This document shows positions 29,556 to 40,062 of a stretch of DNA of 64,000 nt, piece by piece. Made by a program: the position numbers and the translations under genes. Source of the DNA: Akkermansiaceae bacterium (GTDB lineage Bacteria > Verrucomicrobiota > Verrucomicrobiia > Verrucomicrobiales > Akkermansiaceae). The DNA lies in the NCBI GenBank assembly GCA_015062005.1, contig SUVL01000012.1:1-64000 (forward strand), given 5' to 3'. A model generated the notes under the pieces. It was not told the DNA's origin and made no database searches. It saw only the letters and a program-made list of their open reading frames with translations. How positions within the stretch are numbered: position 1 is the stretch's first letter; the number at the start of each line of letters is the position of its first letter.

Positions 29556-32123
29556 TTAGTTGGCAGGAGTGCCTTCCATCACGATGATTTCCATGGGTTC
29601 CAGCGAGATGCTGATGGGAGTATCCACATCCACGGCCTTGTCCATGAGGCCGCTGAGCACGCGCTGGTCGGCAAAGGAGCTGCGCAGGATGATGGCACCT
29701 GTTACCTCGGGCGGCACGTCGAGCATCTGGCGCAGGGTTGTGTTCAGCGTCTTGGGCTTGGCTGAGGAGTTGCGCAGGGTCAGGGTGCACTTGGTGGGAG
29801 ACCAGGCAGCCCAGCCGTAGATGTCGCCATCCTTCTTAGCCTTGTTCCAGGGATTGCCGCCGACCCAGTGGGTATCGGCCAGCACATCGGCGTTGCGGCG
29901 AACCCAGGCAATGCACTTGGCAAGTTCATCCCAGAGGATGCCTCCATCCTTGTTCAGGATGTCGGAATCGGCGTAGATTTCCTGGAGGCTGGAGCCGCTG
30001 GCAAAGGCAGTGCGCATTTCCTTGATGCAATTGGCGGGGTCCTGGCTCATGACTCGGGGCGGGCCATTCTTGGTGATGATGGTGCCGTGAATCATGACGG
30101 AGTTGATGGGGAAGAGCGGGGCGCCTTCCACGAATACCTCGTGCACGAGGCGGTCGCGGTAGGTAATCCAGCGGTCACGGGCATCACCCATGTTGCCCAT
30201 CTGGTCGAAGTCGTTCTCCTGGCGCCAGACGCAATCCGAGTGGAAGAACCAGAACGGGCTGGCCCAGGTGCCCACCGTGGTGTTCAGGTAGATATCCGGG
30301 CGAGCTTTGCGCAGGGCTGCGAGCACGTTGAGAATACCCTCACTGTCCTCCAATGCACCGGGGCCCTTGGCGTGGAACTTGGTGGAGATGCCATCGAACT
30401 TGAAGTAGCGCATGTCATAGTTCTTCACCATGTCCGAGCAGCGGCCCACGAAGGCGTTGAAGTATTCCGGGTTGGAAAGCTCGAAGTTTGCGATGCGGTT
30501 GTTCGGGTGTGTCTTGTTCCAGTAGCCGATGCGCATGCTCTTGGCGGCGCCGTAACCACCCACCGGGCCGAGCCAGGTGCCTATGCCGCAGTCCATGCTG
30601 GTGGCTACCTCGTTCAGTTTGGTGAAGCCGTTCGGGAAGCCGACGTGGAAGTCCCACAGGCTGTTGAAATCATCCCAGCCATCGTCGAGGATGTAGGCAT
30701 CAAGCTTGGTTTTGCGCTTCTCGAAGAGTTCTTTCTTCCAGGTGTTGAGGATGTTCAGGGAAAGCTCTTCATTGCTGCGCTTTTTCGGGTCTGCTTCGAA
30801 ATTGCGGGTAATGCCTACTTCGTACCAGTCGTTGTAGTGCACGAAGGGACGATAGGGGACCGCCCTCTCGCGTTCAATGTAGCGCAGGAAGGAACGGCGC
30901 TGCTGCCCGGGGCGGAAGAGACCGATGACGGAGTTCACCTGCCAGGGGAATTCCTTGGTCAGATTGGTCTTGCGTACCCAGGTGCCACGCACCATATCCT
31001 CCGGAACCGGGGCGGTGGTTTCCTCCGGGTTGCCCATGGCGAGGGAGAGAGAGATACGGCCGCTGCTGGTGATGGGTTCGGTCTTCTTTTCGACCCAGTA
31101 ACGCAGGTGGTAGGTGCCGGCCACGGGTACAACCATGCGGTACTCCGCATTCTGCGAGCTGTGGCCTGTGTAGCCGGGGTGGATATCTTCAGCAATGACC
31201 TGCCCTGCGGTGGTGACAAGTTGCACGCCCACCATGTTCAGACGGTGGTTGCCACGTTCGTACTCAAAATCAATGACGAGCTCGCCGGGTTCCAGGAAGT
31301 TGACCGGGCCTTCTGCCACGGCCAGGTCGCGGAGCACGGGGCCATTCTGGGCACTGAACTTGGTGCCGTAGACCGGAATGAAGCTTTCCGGCACGTTGAA
31401 GGCACTGCCGAACATGCCCGGGGTCCAGGTTTCAGGGGACCAGGTGTCTTCCTGAGCGGCGCCATGCTGGCCGACCGTCATCACGGACATGGGGGTTTCC
31501 AGACCCATGAAGAGTTTTTCGGTGACAGCCACCGTGCCGTGCGTGGTATTGCCGGAAATGGAGGGAATGCCGCCAGCATCTGTGGGCACAACCTGCAGTG
31601 CGGTGATGCTGGAGAAGGGTACCGGTTTTTCGCTGGCTTTCAGCGTGAACTCCTGGCGCAGGTAGTGGGAGTTCTCACGCAGAACCGCTTTCCACTCAAT
31701 GCTGAATGAATCATCCGGTGCGGTGAAGGTGGAGCTGATGGCCTGGCCCGGCAGCTGGGCTGAAACGCGAAGCGAGGTCTTATCCGGGCTGAGTTCCACC
31801 AGTTCGGGCTTGGAGGCCTTCATATCGGTGGAGCTCATCTGCCGGCCATCCGCCAGGGTCAGGGTGAATACAGGGCCTCCGCTCTGCAGCAGTTCCGTGC
31901 CATCCGGGCCTTTCAGACCGCCGAACTGTACACCGCCGTCTTTCCACAGAAATGTGGCACTGAGGAGCTTATTGTTGAGCGTGCAGGAATCGTCATTCAG
32001 CGAGGCCTGGGCTTTTCCTGCCGGGTGTTTTGAAGATTGATTATCGCAACTCACCAGCGTTACGCCGACGCTGACTGTGGCGAGTGCTGCCAGTATGGAG
32101 TGGAGAAATATGTTTTTACGCAT
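29556..32123 (-). CDS. Secreted alpha-galactosidase-like glycoside hydrolase, paralog of 22654-25302
   Basis: Signal/lipobox-like N-terminus (VTLVSC); same core motifs (AYILDDGWDDFNSLWDFHVGFPNGF, YFKFDGIS, GTWASPFWFFHSDCVWRQENDF); start at 32123. Confidence 0.7.
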   Translation of the reverse strand: MRKNIFLHSILAALATVSVGVTLVSCDNQSSKHPAGKAQASLNDDSCTLNNKLLSATFLWKDGGVQFGGLKGPDGTELLQSGGPVFTLTLADGRQMSSTDMKASKPELVELSPDKTSLRVSAQLPGQAISSTFTAPDDSFSIEWKAVLRENSHYLRQEFTLKASEKPVPFSSITALQVVPTDAGGIPSISGNTTHGTVAVTEKLFMGLETPMSVMTVGQHGAAQEDTWSPETWTPGMFGSAFNVPESFIPVYGTKFSAQNGPVLRDLAVAEGPVNFLEPGELVIDFEYERGNHRLNMVGVQLVTTAGQVIAEDIHPGYTGHSSQNAEYRMVVPVAGTYHLRYWVEKKTEPITSSGRISLSLAMGNPEETTAPVPEDMVRGTWVRKTNLTKEFPWQVNSVIGLFRPGQQRRSFLRYIERERAVPYRPFVHYNDWYEVGITRNFEADPKKRSNEELSLNILNTWKKELFEKRKTKLDAYILDDGWDDFNSLWDFHVGFPNGFTKLNEVATSMDCGIGTWLGPVGGYGAAKSMRIGYWNKTHPNNRIANFELSNPEYFNAFVGRCSDMVKNYDMRYFKFDGISTKFHAKGPGALEDSEGILNVLAALRKARPDIYLNTTVGTWASPFWFFHSDCVWRQENDFDQMGNMGDARDRWITYRDRLVHEVFVEGAPLFPINSVMIHGTIITKNGPPRVMSQDPANCIKEMRTAFASGSSLQEIYADSDILNKDGGILWDELAKCIAWVRRNADVLADTHWVGGNPWNKAKKDGDIYGWAAWSPTKCTLTLRNSSAKPKTLNTTLRQMLDVPPEVTGAIILRSSFADQRVLSGLMDKAVDVDTPISISLEPMEIIVMEGTPAN

Positions 32124-32188
32124 AATATTTCGGTAACACATAGTACTGTTCTGGAGACTACCATAATATAAGTACTTATGCAAGCATG

Positions 32189-32215
32189 AAAAAGCCGCAT
32201 AATCTGCGGCTTTTT
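32189..32215 (-). terminator. Intrinsic terminator of the bat/moxR operon
   Basis: aaaaagccgca-taatc-tgcggcttttt. Confidence 0.75.
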
Positions 32216-32249
32216 GCAGATGAAGATAGTACCAAGGAAGAAAAGAGCG

Positions 32250-33224
32250 TCAGGGGGTGATTTTTGAGCGGAGGGCAGCGGAGTAGTTATCCACGGGCAG
32301 GTCGTAGCCTACGTAGCAGCGCTTGCGGATTTCCTCCTCGGTCTCACCGGGGCGGCATTGCACGGCGCCGTAGTGGATGAGGAGCCCGGCGATGCTGCCG
32401 TTGTGCAGGGGGAGGAAGTCGTACTTGCGGGGCATGGTGGGTACGAGTACGCGGAATCCGCTCACGAGGCCGGTGGAGCAGTTGTCTGAGATAGTGTTGT
32501 ACGGCGTGTGGGTGGATTCTGCGTACCTGGCGAGGTCGATGTAGTGTTGCAGCAGCTTGCGGGCTCCTGCCTGCTTGATTTTCAGGGGGTAGACGCTCAG
32601 GTCCTCGTGGCGGATGTTGGTGCGCAGCCCGAAAAGGTCTTCCTCTGTGCCGAACAGGTAGAGAATGCCGTATTGTTTATAGAGCCCGGGAATGGCTCCT
32701 TGTTCCACCCCTTCCGGCAGACGCGTTTCGGCGGAAACGGCAAAGCGGCGTCCGTCCGCAAAATGGAAGCTGAGCATGGTGTGGCACACGGCCTGCATGC
32801 CATCCCAGTGGCATTCGGCAAAGTCTACACCGCAGAGGGTACTCAGGTCGTAGGTTTCGGTGCGGTAGCGGGCTTCGCTGTCCGCCTCGGTGCGGTATCG
32901 GAAATCGCGCAGGTTGCGGATGGTGAGCCTGTCTCCCTGCTGTTCGAACTCCGGCGCCACAGCCCAGGGCTTTTGCCACCGTTCGGGCGTAGGGCCAGGG
33001 ATGCAGAGGTAGGTGATGATGTTTACCAGAACCAGCAGCCAGAGTACCAGATGGGCGGAGGGACGGCGGCGCTTCCTCCACCAGAGCCCGGCTCCTGCCA
33101 GCAGGAGCGCTGCCGGGATGAGGCTGATGGGCTGGTAGTACCACAGTCCGATGCTCCAGAGCAGGGGTAGCACCAGCAGGATGGCTGAGGTGATTCCCGC
33201 AGTAATAAGCAGGGCCTTTTTCAT
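32250..33224 (-). CDS. DUF4105-like membrane protein
   Basis: TM N-terminus; LRTNIRHEDLSVYPLKI...TPYNTISDNCSTGL; start at 33224. Confidence 0.68.
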   Translation of the reverse strand: MKKALLITAGITSAILLVLPLLWSIGLWYYQPISLIPAALLLAGAGLWWRKRRRPSAHLVLWLLVLVNIITYLCIPGPTPERWQKPWAVAPEFEQQGDRLTIRNLRDFRYRTEADSEARYRTETYDLSTLCGVDFAECHWDGMQAVCHTMLSFHFADGRRFAVSAETRLPEGVEQGAIPGLYKQYGILYLFGTEEDLFGLRTNIRHEDLSVYPLKIKQAGARKLLQHYIDLARYAESTHTPYNTISDNCSTGLVSGFRVLVPTMPRKYDFLPLHNGSIAGLLIHYGAVQCRPGETEEEIRKRCYVGYDLPVDNYSAALRSKITP

Positions 33225-35608
33225 CAGAAACGGAGGATGATGGGAAGAGCCGGGGCCTCGCCACCAGGCATGAGGGGCTCGGCATCTGCCGCGGTAATCC
33301 ACCCTCGCACGCCGGTGAAGGTTTCGACATAACTCTGGCTGCCGCGGGTGGCAAGCAGTTGCAGCGGGGTGGAGGGGGGGAGTTTCATAATGCCGGCCCC
33401 CTTTTCATCGGCAGAGGTGCGCAGCTCCGTGGCTTTGAGCACATAGGCCACATTATCCGGGGGAAGGGAGGATAAATCCGGTGTCTGGCGGGTGGTATAG
33501 TACCCCCAGTCGGCGGCGCAGAGCAGGGATACCAGCAGGGAAAGGGCGGTGCAGGTCTGCAGCCATGGCTTCTGCTGCCCCCTGCGCGCTATGAGCAGCG
33601 CCACGCAGAGTGCGAGGGCGGCCGTGCTTACCGTGGTGAGCACCCAGAGCTGGGATGGGGTAATCAGTGTGAAAATTTCATCTGTAACCGAGCCGGAGGG
33701 GAGAAGGGCGCCCTCCTTGCGCTGGATGAACTCCAGGTTGGCGCGGGCTTCCTTGAGCCCGGGGTCACTTTGCAGGGCTCGTGCGTAGCGGAGAGCTGCC
33801 TGACCGGGCTGGCCCAGGCGGTAGTAGCAGTTGCCCATGTTGTACTGGCGCAGGGCATCCGGATAAGCGGTCGCCTCTTCCAGTTGGGATATGGCTTTGC
33901 TGTACTGGCCCCCCCTGTAGTTTTCCTGGGCGGTGTTGGCCTGACTGAATGGTGCCAGGCAAAGCAGGAGGAGTGCTGCCTTGGTGCTGATGCTGCGCAG
34001 AGCTTTCATGATAATGTTGCGCTCCTGAGGGGAAAGGGAAGTCTGCGCGTCCGGACGGAAGGCTTCTTCATCACGCCGGTCTAGAATGCGCTGAAGTTCA
34101 GGTGTCATGCTACCGGGTTCTACATGCGTTTCGATGTAGGCTCCCACGCCTTTCAGGAAGCTGAGGCCATCCTTGCGGGCAGCGAGTTCGTTGAGCTCCT
34201 TGTCGCGAGCCCGGCTGGCTGCGCCCGCAGCCATCTTGTGACGCAAGGCATTGAGCCCCACAGTAAGCAGAATGATGCCCGCGGGAAGGTAGAGCAGGTA
34301 CCACAGCCAGCGCGGGAGGCTCCACACCGCGCCGTACATGGCGCGGGGCATGTAGCCATAGATATCGGTCATTTCTGCCACGGGCACCGTGCCTGCGGGC
34401 GGTGGTTCAGCCGCTGCCACATGCTGGATTCCACTGCCGTGGGTTTCCGTATCTTTCCATTGCAGGGGGATGGGGGCAGTAGCAGCCTGGCGGTATTCCA
34501 TACGCTTCGGGTCAAAGTAGGAGAAGGAGAATGAGGGGATACCTCCCACTTCTGCCGTGGGGCGGAGCAGCTGGCTGAACACCATGCCGAGCGTTTCTCC
34601 ATTCGGACCGACGATGGGTTTGCGTGTGGCCGGCACCAGTTTCCAATCGGCTGCATCATCTGGCTTCGGGCATTCGAGTTGCTCCAGATTGCCCGTGCCT
34701 TTCACGGTGATTTCCACTTCCACCGCTTCATGCATGGCCAGTGTCCTGGCGTTCGTGCTGGCGGATATGGTATATTCTCCCACCATGTCGGCAAAGTTGG
34801 CAGGAGCGCCGGGCGGCAGGGGCAGGGCTCCAATCGTCAGCATGGGAAGTTCTGCTTCTGCCCGCATGAGGGTGAAGAAGCCCTGGCGCTGCTCCAGGAT
34901 TACTTTGCCGGCCACGTCGGAGTTCCCTTCGCGGAACGGGGTGAGCGTGCCGCTGAAATCCACGGTGCGCCAGATCTGCCCCTTGGCATAGGCGGTGGTG
35001 GAACCCATGGCCTGGTTGTGCACCATGGCCAGCACGCCCTGCATAGTCGGCTGGAAGGTGCCTACCTTCACGTTTACCGAGCTGAGCTGCGGTGCTCCTG
35101 CAGAGTCTATCCCGCCCGGGAGCAGAAGCTTGATAGCGGTCTTGACGGGTTGATGCACATAACCATCCTTGGTGCTGGTGTACCAGAGCACACCAAAGTT
35201 AACTGGGTTCTTCTTCCATTGAATCTGGCTCTGCGAGAGTACCGGCAACGGCGGAACTGTAATGTTTTCCTTCCGTCCGGAGTTGTACTGCACTTCCAGC
35301 TCCGTCACTTTGACTTCGCCTGGTGCATCCGGAATAATCTGCAGGGGATACACCTCCATGGCTGCGCGATTTGGATCCATTGGGTTGGCTCCGGCATAGT
35401 GCTGCATCACTTCCAGTGCGGCATTTTCTACGCTCGGGCGCTTCTGGATGCTGAACAAGTCTTCTCCTACCTCGGTATCCACTAGGTAGAGCGCCACCTT
35501 TTCACCTGGCACTGCCACATCTACGGACCATACTGGTACTACTTCGGCCAGTGCTGCACCAGCTGCACTGAATACCAAGGTGTATAAAAGCTTTATTGCG
35601 TTCTTCAT
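33224..35608 (-). CDS. BatD/BatE-type fusion protein (BatD domain, TPR, SH3-like)
   Basis: BatD-like beta region, TM (LWYLLYLPAGIILLTVGLNAL), second TM, TPR (ALRQYNMGNCYYRLGQPGQAALRYARALQSDP), C-terminal SH3-like region. Confidence 0.78.
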   Translation of the reverse strand: MKNAIKLLYTLVFSAAGAALAEVVPVWSVDVAVPGEKVALYLVDTEVGEDLFSIQKRPSVENAALEVMQHYAGANPMDPNRAAMEVYPLQIIPDAPGEVKVTELEVQYNSGRKENITVPPLPVLSQSQIQWKKNPVNFGVLWYTSTKDGYVHQPVKTAIKLLLPGGIDSAGAPQLSSVNVKVGTFQPTMQGVLAMVHNQAMGSTTAYAKGQIWRTVDFSGTLTPFREGNSDVAGKVILEQRQGFFTLMRAEAELPMLTIGALPLPPGAPANFADMVGEYTISASTNARTLAMHEAVEVEITVKGTGNLEQLECPKPDDAADWKLVPATRKPIVGPNGETLGMVFSQLLRPTAEVGGIPSFSFSYFDPKRMEYRQAATAPIPLQWKDTETHGSGIQHVAAAEPPPAGTVPVAEMTDIYGYMPRAMYGAVWSLPRWLWYLLYLPAGIILLTVGLNALRHKMAAGAASRARDKELNELAARKDGLSFLKGVGAYIETHVEPGSMTPELQRILDRRDEEAFRPDAQTSLSPQERNIIMKALRSISTKAALLLLCLAPFSQANTAQENYRGGQYSKAISQLEEATAYPDALRQYNMGNCYYRLGQPGQAALRYARALQSDPGLKEARANLEFIQRKEGALLPSGSVTDEIFTLITPSQLWVLTTVSTAALALCVALLIARRGQQKPWLQTCTALSLLVSLLCAADWGYYTTRQTPDLSSLPPDNVAYVLKATELRTSADEKGAGIMKLPPSTPLQLLATRGSQSYVETFTGVRGWITAADAEPLMPGGEAPALPIILRF

Positions 35609-35629
35609 GAAGGATTTAGGGGTGGGTGT

Positions 35630-37546
35630 TTAGTAGTCTTTGTCGGGCGGTCGTACCTGTGCTTCGTTGTGAGGGATGGGGGAACCTTGTTCTTCATCCA
35701 TATGGCTGCGGAGCACAGAGGCAGCATACCTGCGAGCTTTTTCCTCATCGCTGGGTTGCTCCTGCTGCTTGTCTTCCTCTGCTGTGGAGGGGTGCTGCTG
35801 GTTCTGTGGCTGTGGTTGATTCTGCTGCTGTTCTTGCTGTTCTTGCTGGTTATCCTGCTGTCCGTTCTGATCATCCTGCTGGTCTGACTCCTGCTGGCCG
35901 CTCTGCTTGTCCTGCTCCTGCTGTTGATTCTGCTTGTCTTGCTGCTGGTCAGATTTCTGCTGCTCGTCGTCCTTGTCCTGTTTATCAGCGTCCTGGTTCT
36001 GCTTGTCGTCCTTGGGCTGGTCCTGCTGCTGGTCTTTGTCCTGCTGCTGGTCCTGTTGTTGCTGATTCTGTTGCTGTTGTTGCTGCTGCTTCAATTTTTC
36101 GATTTCTTCTTCCAGGCGCTTAATGAGCAGCCCAATGCCGTCAATGTTCTTTTGGGCGCGCGTGAGAGAGGGCGAGAGTTTCAGTGCATCCTGGTATGGT
36201 ATGAGATCCTGTTTCAGGGAATCTACGATTTTCTGAAGCGCTTCCGGGGTAACGCTGGAGGGGGCCTTCTCTGCATCATTCATGCCTTCCTCTGTATTTT
36301 CTCCATATATGGTACGGAGCTCGTCAAAGGTGGAGGCTGCATTAATCTGCCCCAGCTGATACAGGGCTGCGGCCTGGAGGGCAGTGTCTTCATCCAGAAG
36401 GGCGGCAGAAAAGAATTCCTTGGCTTTGTCCTTTTCCATATTCTGCATGCAGGCCAGGCCTTGGCTGTAGGCCGCAGCTGATTCAGCCTTGGGCGCAGCC
36501 TGGAGCTCAGGTGTCATGCCACTGAGTGCGAATAGGATGATGAAGTGTCTGGCCCGCTTCCATTCGGTGCTGCTCAGCATGGTGAGCAGCAGCAGAATGA
36601 GAGCCGCGCCTGCAAAGGGTGAGAAAAGGTCGTTCGGAACCTTGTTCACAGAGAAATCTTCCTCGTGTTTGTCGAGTTTGCGCACCGCCGCCTGAGTGAA
36701 GGCTGTCAGATTGGCGTTGGAGTCCATCACAAAGTAATCTCCGCCGGTTTCCTTGGCAAAATTGATGAGTGAGTCCGTGTTCAGTTTGCTGATGACGTGC
36801 TTGCCCTGAGCGTCTTGCCAGAGGCCGTTTTCACCCCGTGCATCGGGGATGGGGCCGCCTGCAGCCGTGCCAATGCCTACGGTGATGACCAGCAGATTGC
36901 TTGCTTTCGCTTCTTCTGCTATTTCGAGTGAGGAATTCACGGTGTCCTCACCATCGCTCAGGATGACCAGCGCATTGGTACTACCCTCAGGGGTGCTGCG
37001 CTTGAAATCCTGCATAGCCTTGCGGAGCACGAGCCCGAAGTTCGTGCCGCCCACGCCTGCCCAGCTGCGGTTTACCTGCTCCAGTGCATCGCGCAGCGCG
37101 GTGTGGTCGTAGGTGAGCGGCACAACGAGGTCGGCCTCGCCGGAAAAGACGATAAGCCCGATTTTGTCGCCGGGCAGGGCATTAATCAATTCGTAGGCAG
37201 CGGCGCGTGCCTCTGCCAGACGCGAGGGCTTCACGTCCTCCGTCTCCATGGAGCGTGAAATATCCAGCGCGATGAGCAGGTTGCGGCCGGTGGCGGTGGC
37301 GCCGCCTTCTCGGTAGCCGTTGATGGGGCGGGCCAGGGCAATGATGATGCAGGTAAGCGCCAGCAGACCAAAGGTGGCAGGCAGGGCAGTGCGCCAGAGG
37401 GAGCGTCGCTGCACCAGTTCCTGGTGCTGGGCGGAGATGAGCTTGCGCCAGCCCTGGCCTGTGCTGCGCCAGGCCAGCACCACCAGCACTGCCAGTGCGG
37501 GGACAAGCAGAAGAAGCCAGAGAACGTTCGGATATAGGAAACTCAT
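35630..37546 (-). CDS. BatB/BatC-type fusion: VWA domain, TPR-like region, Gln/Asp-rich tail
   Basis: MIDAS-like ALDISRSMETED, VILSDGEDT; long Q/D/K-rich tract at C-terminus. Confidence 0.82.
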   Translation of the reverse strand: MSFLYPNVLWLLLLVPALAVLVVLAWRSTGQGWRKLISAQHQELVQRRSLWRTALPATFGLLALTCIIIALARPINGYREGGATATGRNLLIALDISRSMETEDVKPSRLAEARAAAYELINALPGDKIGLIVFSGEADLVVPLTYDHTALRDALEQVNRSWAGVGGTNFGLVLRKAMQDFKRSTPEGSTNALVILSDGEDTVNSSLEIAEEAKASNLLVITVGIGTAAGGPIPDARGENGLWQDAQGKHVISKLNTDSLINFAKETGGDYFVMDSNANLTAFTQAAVRKLDKHEEDFSVNKVPNDLFSPFAGAALILLLLTMLSSTEWKRARHFIILFALSGMTPELQAAPKAESAAAYSQGLACMQNMEKDKAKEFFSAALLDEDTALQAAALYQLGQINAASTFDELRTIYGENTEEGMNDAEKAPSSVTPEALQKIVDSLKQDLIPYQDALKLSPSLTRAQKNIDGIGLLIKRLEEEIEKLKQQQQQQQNQQQQDQQQDKDQQQDQPKDDKQNQDADKQDKDDEQQKSDQQQDKQNQQQEQDKQSGQQESDQQDDQNGQQDNQQEQQEQQQNQPQPQNQQHPSTAEEDKQQEQPSDEEKARRYAASVLRSHMDEEQGSPIPHNEAQVRPPDKDY

Positions 37547-37555
37547 GGTGGTGAT

Positions 37556-38617
37556 TTATGGTGCGGGCTTGGGGCGCGCCAGGTTGATGGCGATGCCGAG
37601 TGCCAGGAAAATGAAGGCTGCGGCAAGTGGCCAGATGAAGAGTTCATCGTAGCTGATGAGGGTTCGCTTCTTAGCCTCTGTTTTTTCCAGTTTGTCAATG
37701 CTCTCAAAGGCTTTTTGCAGGCGGGCACCGCTGCTGGCGCGGTAGAACTGACCACCGGTGATGCGGGCAATCTCCTTGAGGGTCTTCTCATCGAACGTAT
37801 CGACATTGGCGGTGTAGCGGGAAAGTCGCTCGTCTTTGCCGATGGCGATGGTGAAAATCTTGATTCCGAGCTCGGCTGCCTGCCTGGCGGCATCCACGGG
37901 GGAGATGCTGCCGCGGTTGCTCATGCCGTCCGTCACCAGGATGATGACCTTGCTCTTGGTCTCTTTGCGCTCATTGAGTCGCAGAGCGGCTGAAGCAATG
38001 GCGGTGCCGATGGCTGTGCCATCTTCTGCAATGTAACCGGGGCGGCGGTCATCCGCCAGGTAAAATTCCTGGATGATATAGCGCACAATGCCGTGATCGA
38101 GCGTGAGCGGGCTGCAGAGCTTGGCTTTGCCGGCAAAGGCAACGAGGCCGATACGGTCGTTCGGGCGGCCGGTGATGAACTCACTGATGACGTGTTTGGC
38201 CGCAGTGAGGCGGTCGATGGCCACGCGTTGCTTGCGGCCCAAACGGTCCTTGGCGGTGAAAAGCATATCCTGGCTGGCCATGGAACCGGAGAGGTCGCAG
38301 GCAATCATGATATCAATACCGCTCACCGTTTCCTCCGTGTGCTGGTTTTTCCACTGCGGGCGGGCCAGGGCAATGATGAGGGCAGCCATGGCCAGCACCA
38401 TGAGAATGGGGCCGATGCGCCCGGCCAGCGTAGCGGGGCGGCGCAGATGAGTTGAGGCAAATCGGATGGTAGGGTGTACCAGACTTGCTGTAGTTCCGGG
38501 GCGGCGGCGTAAAAAGATGAAAAGGAGCAGGGCCGGCAGGAGCCAGAGCCAGTGCGGCTGGGCAAAGGTGAATTCCCGCGTGGCTTCCACGGTGGCGGCT
38601 GTTGTGGCAAGCATCAT
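37556..38617 (-). CDS. VWA domain protein, BatA type
   Basis: IACDLSGSMASQDM...VILVTDGMSNRG; N- and C-terminal TM segments. Confidence 0.88.
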   Translation of the reverse strand: MMLATTAATVEATREFTFAQPHWLWLLPALLLFIFLRRRPGTTASLVHPTIRFASTHLRRPATLAGRIGPILMVLAMAALIIALARPQWKNQHTEETVSGIDIMIACDLSGSMASQDMLFTAKDRLGRKQRVAIDRLTAAKHVISEFITGRPNDRIGLVAFAGKAKLCSPLTLDHGIVRYIIQEFYLADDRRPGYIAEDGTAIGTAIASAALRLNERKETKSKVIILVTDGMSNRGSISPVDAARQAAELGIKIFTIAIGKDERLSRYTANVDTFDEKTLKEIARITGGQFYRASSGARLQKAFESIDKLEKTEAKKRTLISYDELFIWPLAAAFIFLALGIAINLARPKPAP

Positions 38618-39159
38618 GCTGCTACCTCCTTCAATTCTGCTTCTTTTTTCTGTTCTCTATCAATGCGGCCTACCAAATCGCGAGCCTGTGAAATGAGCCC
38701 ATGAGCCAGCGGAATGTCATGCGCAGTGGCGCCGGCATACTTGAACTCTGCCAGATGATCCAGCAGGTCGCGTGTTTCCAGCTGGCAACTCTGCGGTACC
38801 CTGGAGAGTGAATCCATGCGCTGCGAGAATTCCTCATGCGTTTCAAACAAGGCTGAATCCTGAGTCTGCCCGGCCAGAAAGGTACGCAGAATCAGGGAAA
38901 GCCGCAGGGAGCACTCGCGCATGGGCGGCAGCTGTGCGTCCAGCTCATCCATGGCTGCCAGTGCTTCCTGCAGCGGAGTGATGCCGGGTGCGGCTTTCTT
39001 CCTGTTCCGGCGGTAAAGCCACCAGGCTGCCAGAACTGCCAGCGGAATAAGTATGGCGCATGCCCAGGCCAGTGGTACCCAGAACTCCTGCACCATGAAC
39101 TGGTCTGCGGGAATATCCTTTTCCAGCGTGGGAATAGCCTGTAAAATGTCGTTGCCCAT
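38614..39159 (-). CDS. Bat-operon membrane protein (DUF4381-like)
   Basis: TM segment WACAILIPLAVLAAWWLYRR; between DUF58 and BatA genes. Confidence 0.6.
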   Translation of the reverse strand: MGNDILQAIPTLEKDIPADQFMVQEFWVPLAWACAILIPLAVLAAWWLYRRNRKKAAPGITPLQEALAAMDELDAQLPPMRECSLRLSLILRTFLAGQTQDSALFETHEEFSQRMDSLSRVPQSCQLETRDLLDHLAEFKYAGATAHDIPLAHGLISQARDLVGRIDREQKKEAELKEVAA

Positions 39160-39165
39160 ATATAC

Positions 39166-40056
39166 TCAATGTGCGAATACGCGACTGCGCCGGTTAAACA
39201 TCTTGCGCAGGGCGGGGATGAAATCCTGGGTGGTGAGTAAATCCAGCGAGTCTATGCCCAGCTGGTTGAAAACGCGCTGCCACTCCACGCGGTGAGCCTG
39301 CATGGCTCTGGCGTGGGCAAGGCGCAGTTGGGTGTCGCTCAAATCGCCCACCAGGAGTTCGCCGCTTTCCGGGTCCCGGAAGCTGATTCTCCCCGCAGCG
39401 GGTAGCTCGAGTTCCGCCGGGTCATTCACTCGCACGGGAATCAGCTCGTGGCGGAAGTTCAGCTTGCCGATGGCCTGTTTATCCACCTCTGCCAGAAAAT
39501 CGCTGATGAGGAAGACCATGGCGCTTTTGCGCTGGGTGCGCAGAATCTCAGCGGCCACTTCGTCCACTGTGTCGTCTACGCCAGCAGTGGGGGAACTCAG
39601 GATTTCGCGCACTACGCGCTGGCATTGTTTCATGCCCTTGGCGGGCGGCAGGTAAAAGTGCGGCTTGTGCCCGAAGAGCAGCAGCCCGACCTTGTCGCCG
39701 TTCAGCGCAGCACTATAGGCCAGCACTGCGGCAATCCGGGCTGCGTATTCGCGCTTGGTATCGGCTATGCCCGCACTGGCGTAATCCATGCTGCCACTCA
39801 CATCCACCGCCAGCAGCAGCACTTGTTCGCGTTCCTCATGAAAGGTGCGCACGTAGGGCGTGCCGGTGCGGGCGGTCACCTTCCAGTCGATGAAGCGGGG
39901 CTCATCCCCGGCGCGGTATTCCCGGAAATCATCGAAATCCAGCCCCTGACCCCGGAAGCCGGAGCGGTACTGCCCGGCAAAGGTGGCCGTGGACATGCGG
40001 CGCGCCTGCAGCTCGATGCGGCGCACTTTTTCCATGATTTCCTGGGTCTTATCCAT
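39166..40056 (-). CDS. DUF58 domain protein
   Basis: GQYRSGFRGQGLDFDDFREYRAGDEPRFIDWKVTARTGTPYVRTFHEERE, VDVSGSM. Confidence 0.92.
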   Translation of the reverse strand: MDKTQEIMEKVRRIELQARRMSTATFAGQYRSGFRGQGLDFDDFREYRAGDEPRFIDWKVTARTGTPYVRTFHEEREQVLLLAVDVSGSMDYASAGIADTKREYAARIAAVLAYSAALNGDKVGLLLFGHKPHFYLPPAKGMKQCQRVVREILSSPTAGVDDTVDEVAAEILRTQRKSAMVFLISDFLAEVDKQAIGKLNFRHELIPVRVNDPAELELPAAGRISFRDPESGELLVGDLSDTQLRLAHARAMQAHRVEWQRVFNQLGIDSLDLLTTQDFIPALRKMFNRRSRVFAH

Positions 40057-40062
40057 AGCGGT

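Noticed and set aside
35750-36100. Possible tandem DNA repeat or CRISPR-like array
   Set aside because: Codon-level low complexity encoding a Gln/Asp/Lys tract in frame; no constant repeat-spacer periodicity
35669-36481. Leu/Val-rich ORFs that look like membrane proteins (e.g. 35669-35887, 35924-36481)
   Set aside because: They are the reverse reading of the CAG/CTG-rich Gln tract in the BatB/C-like gene
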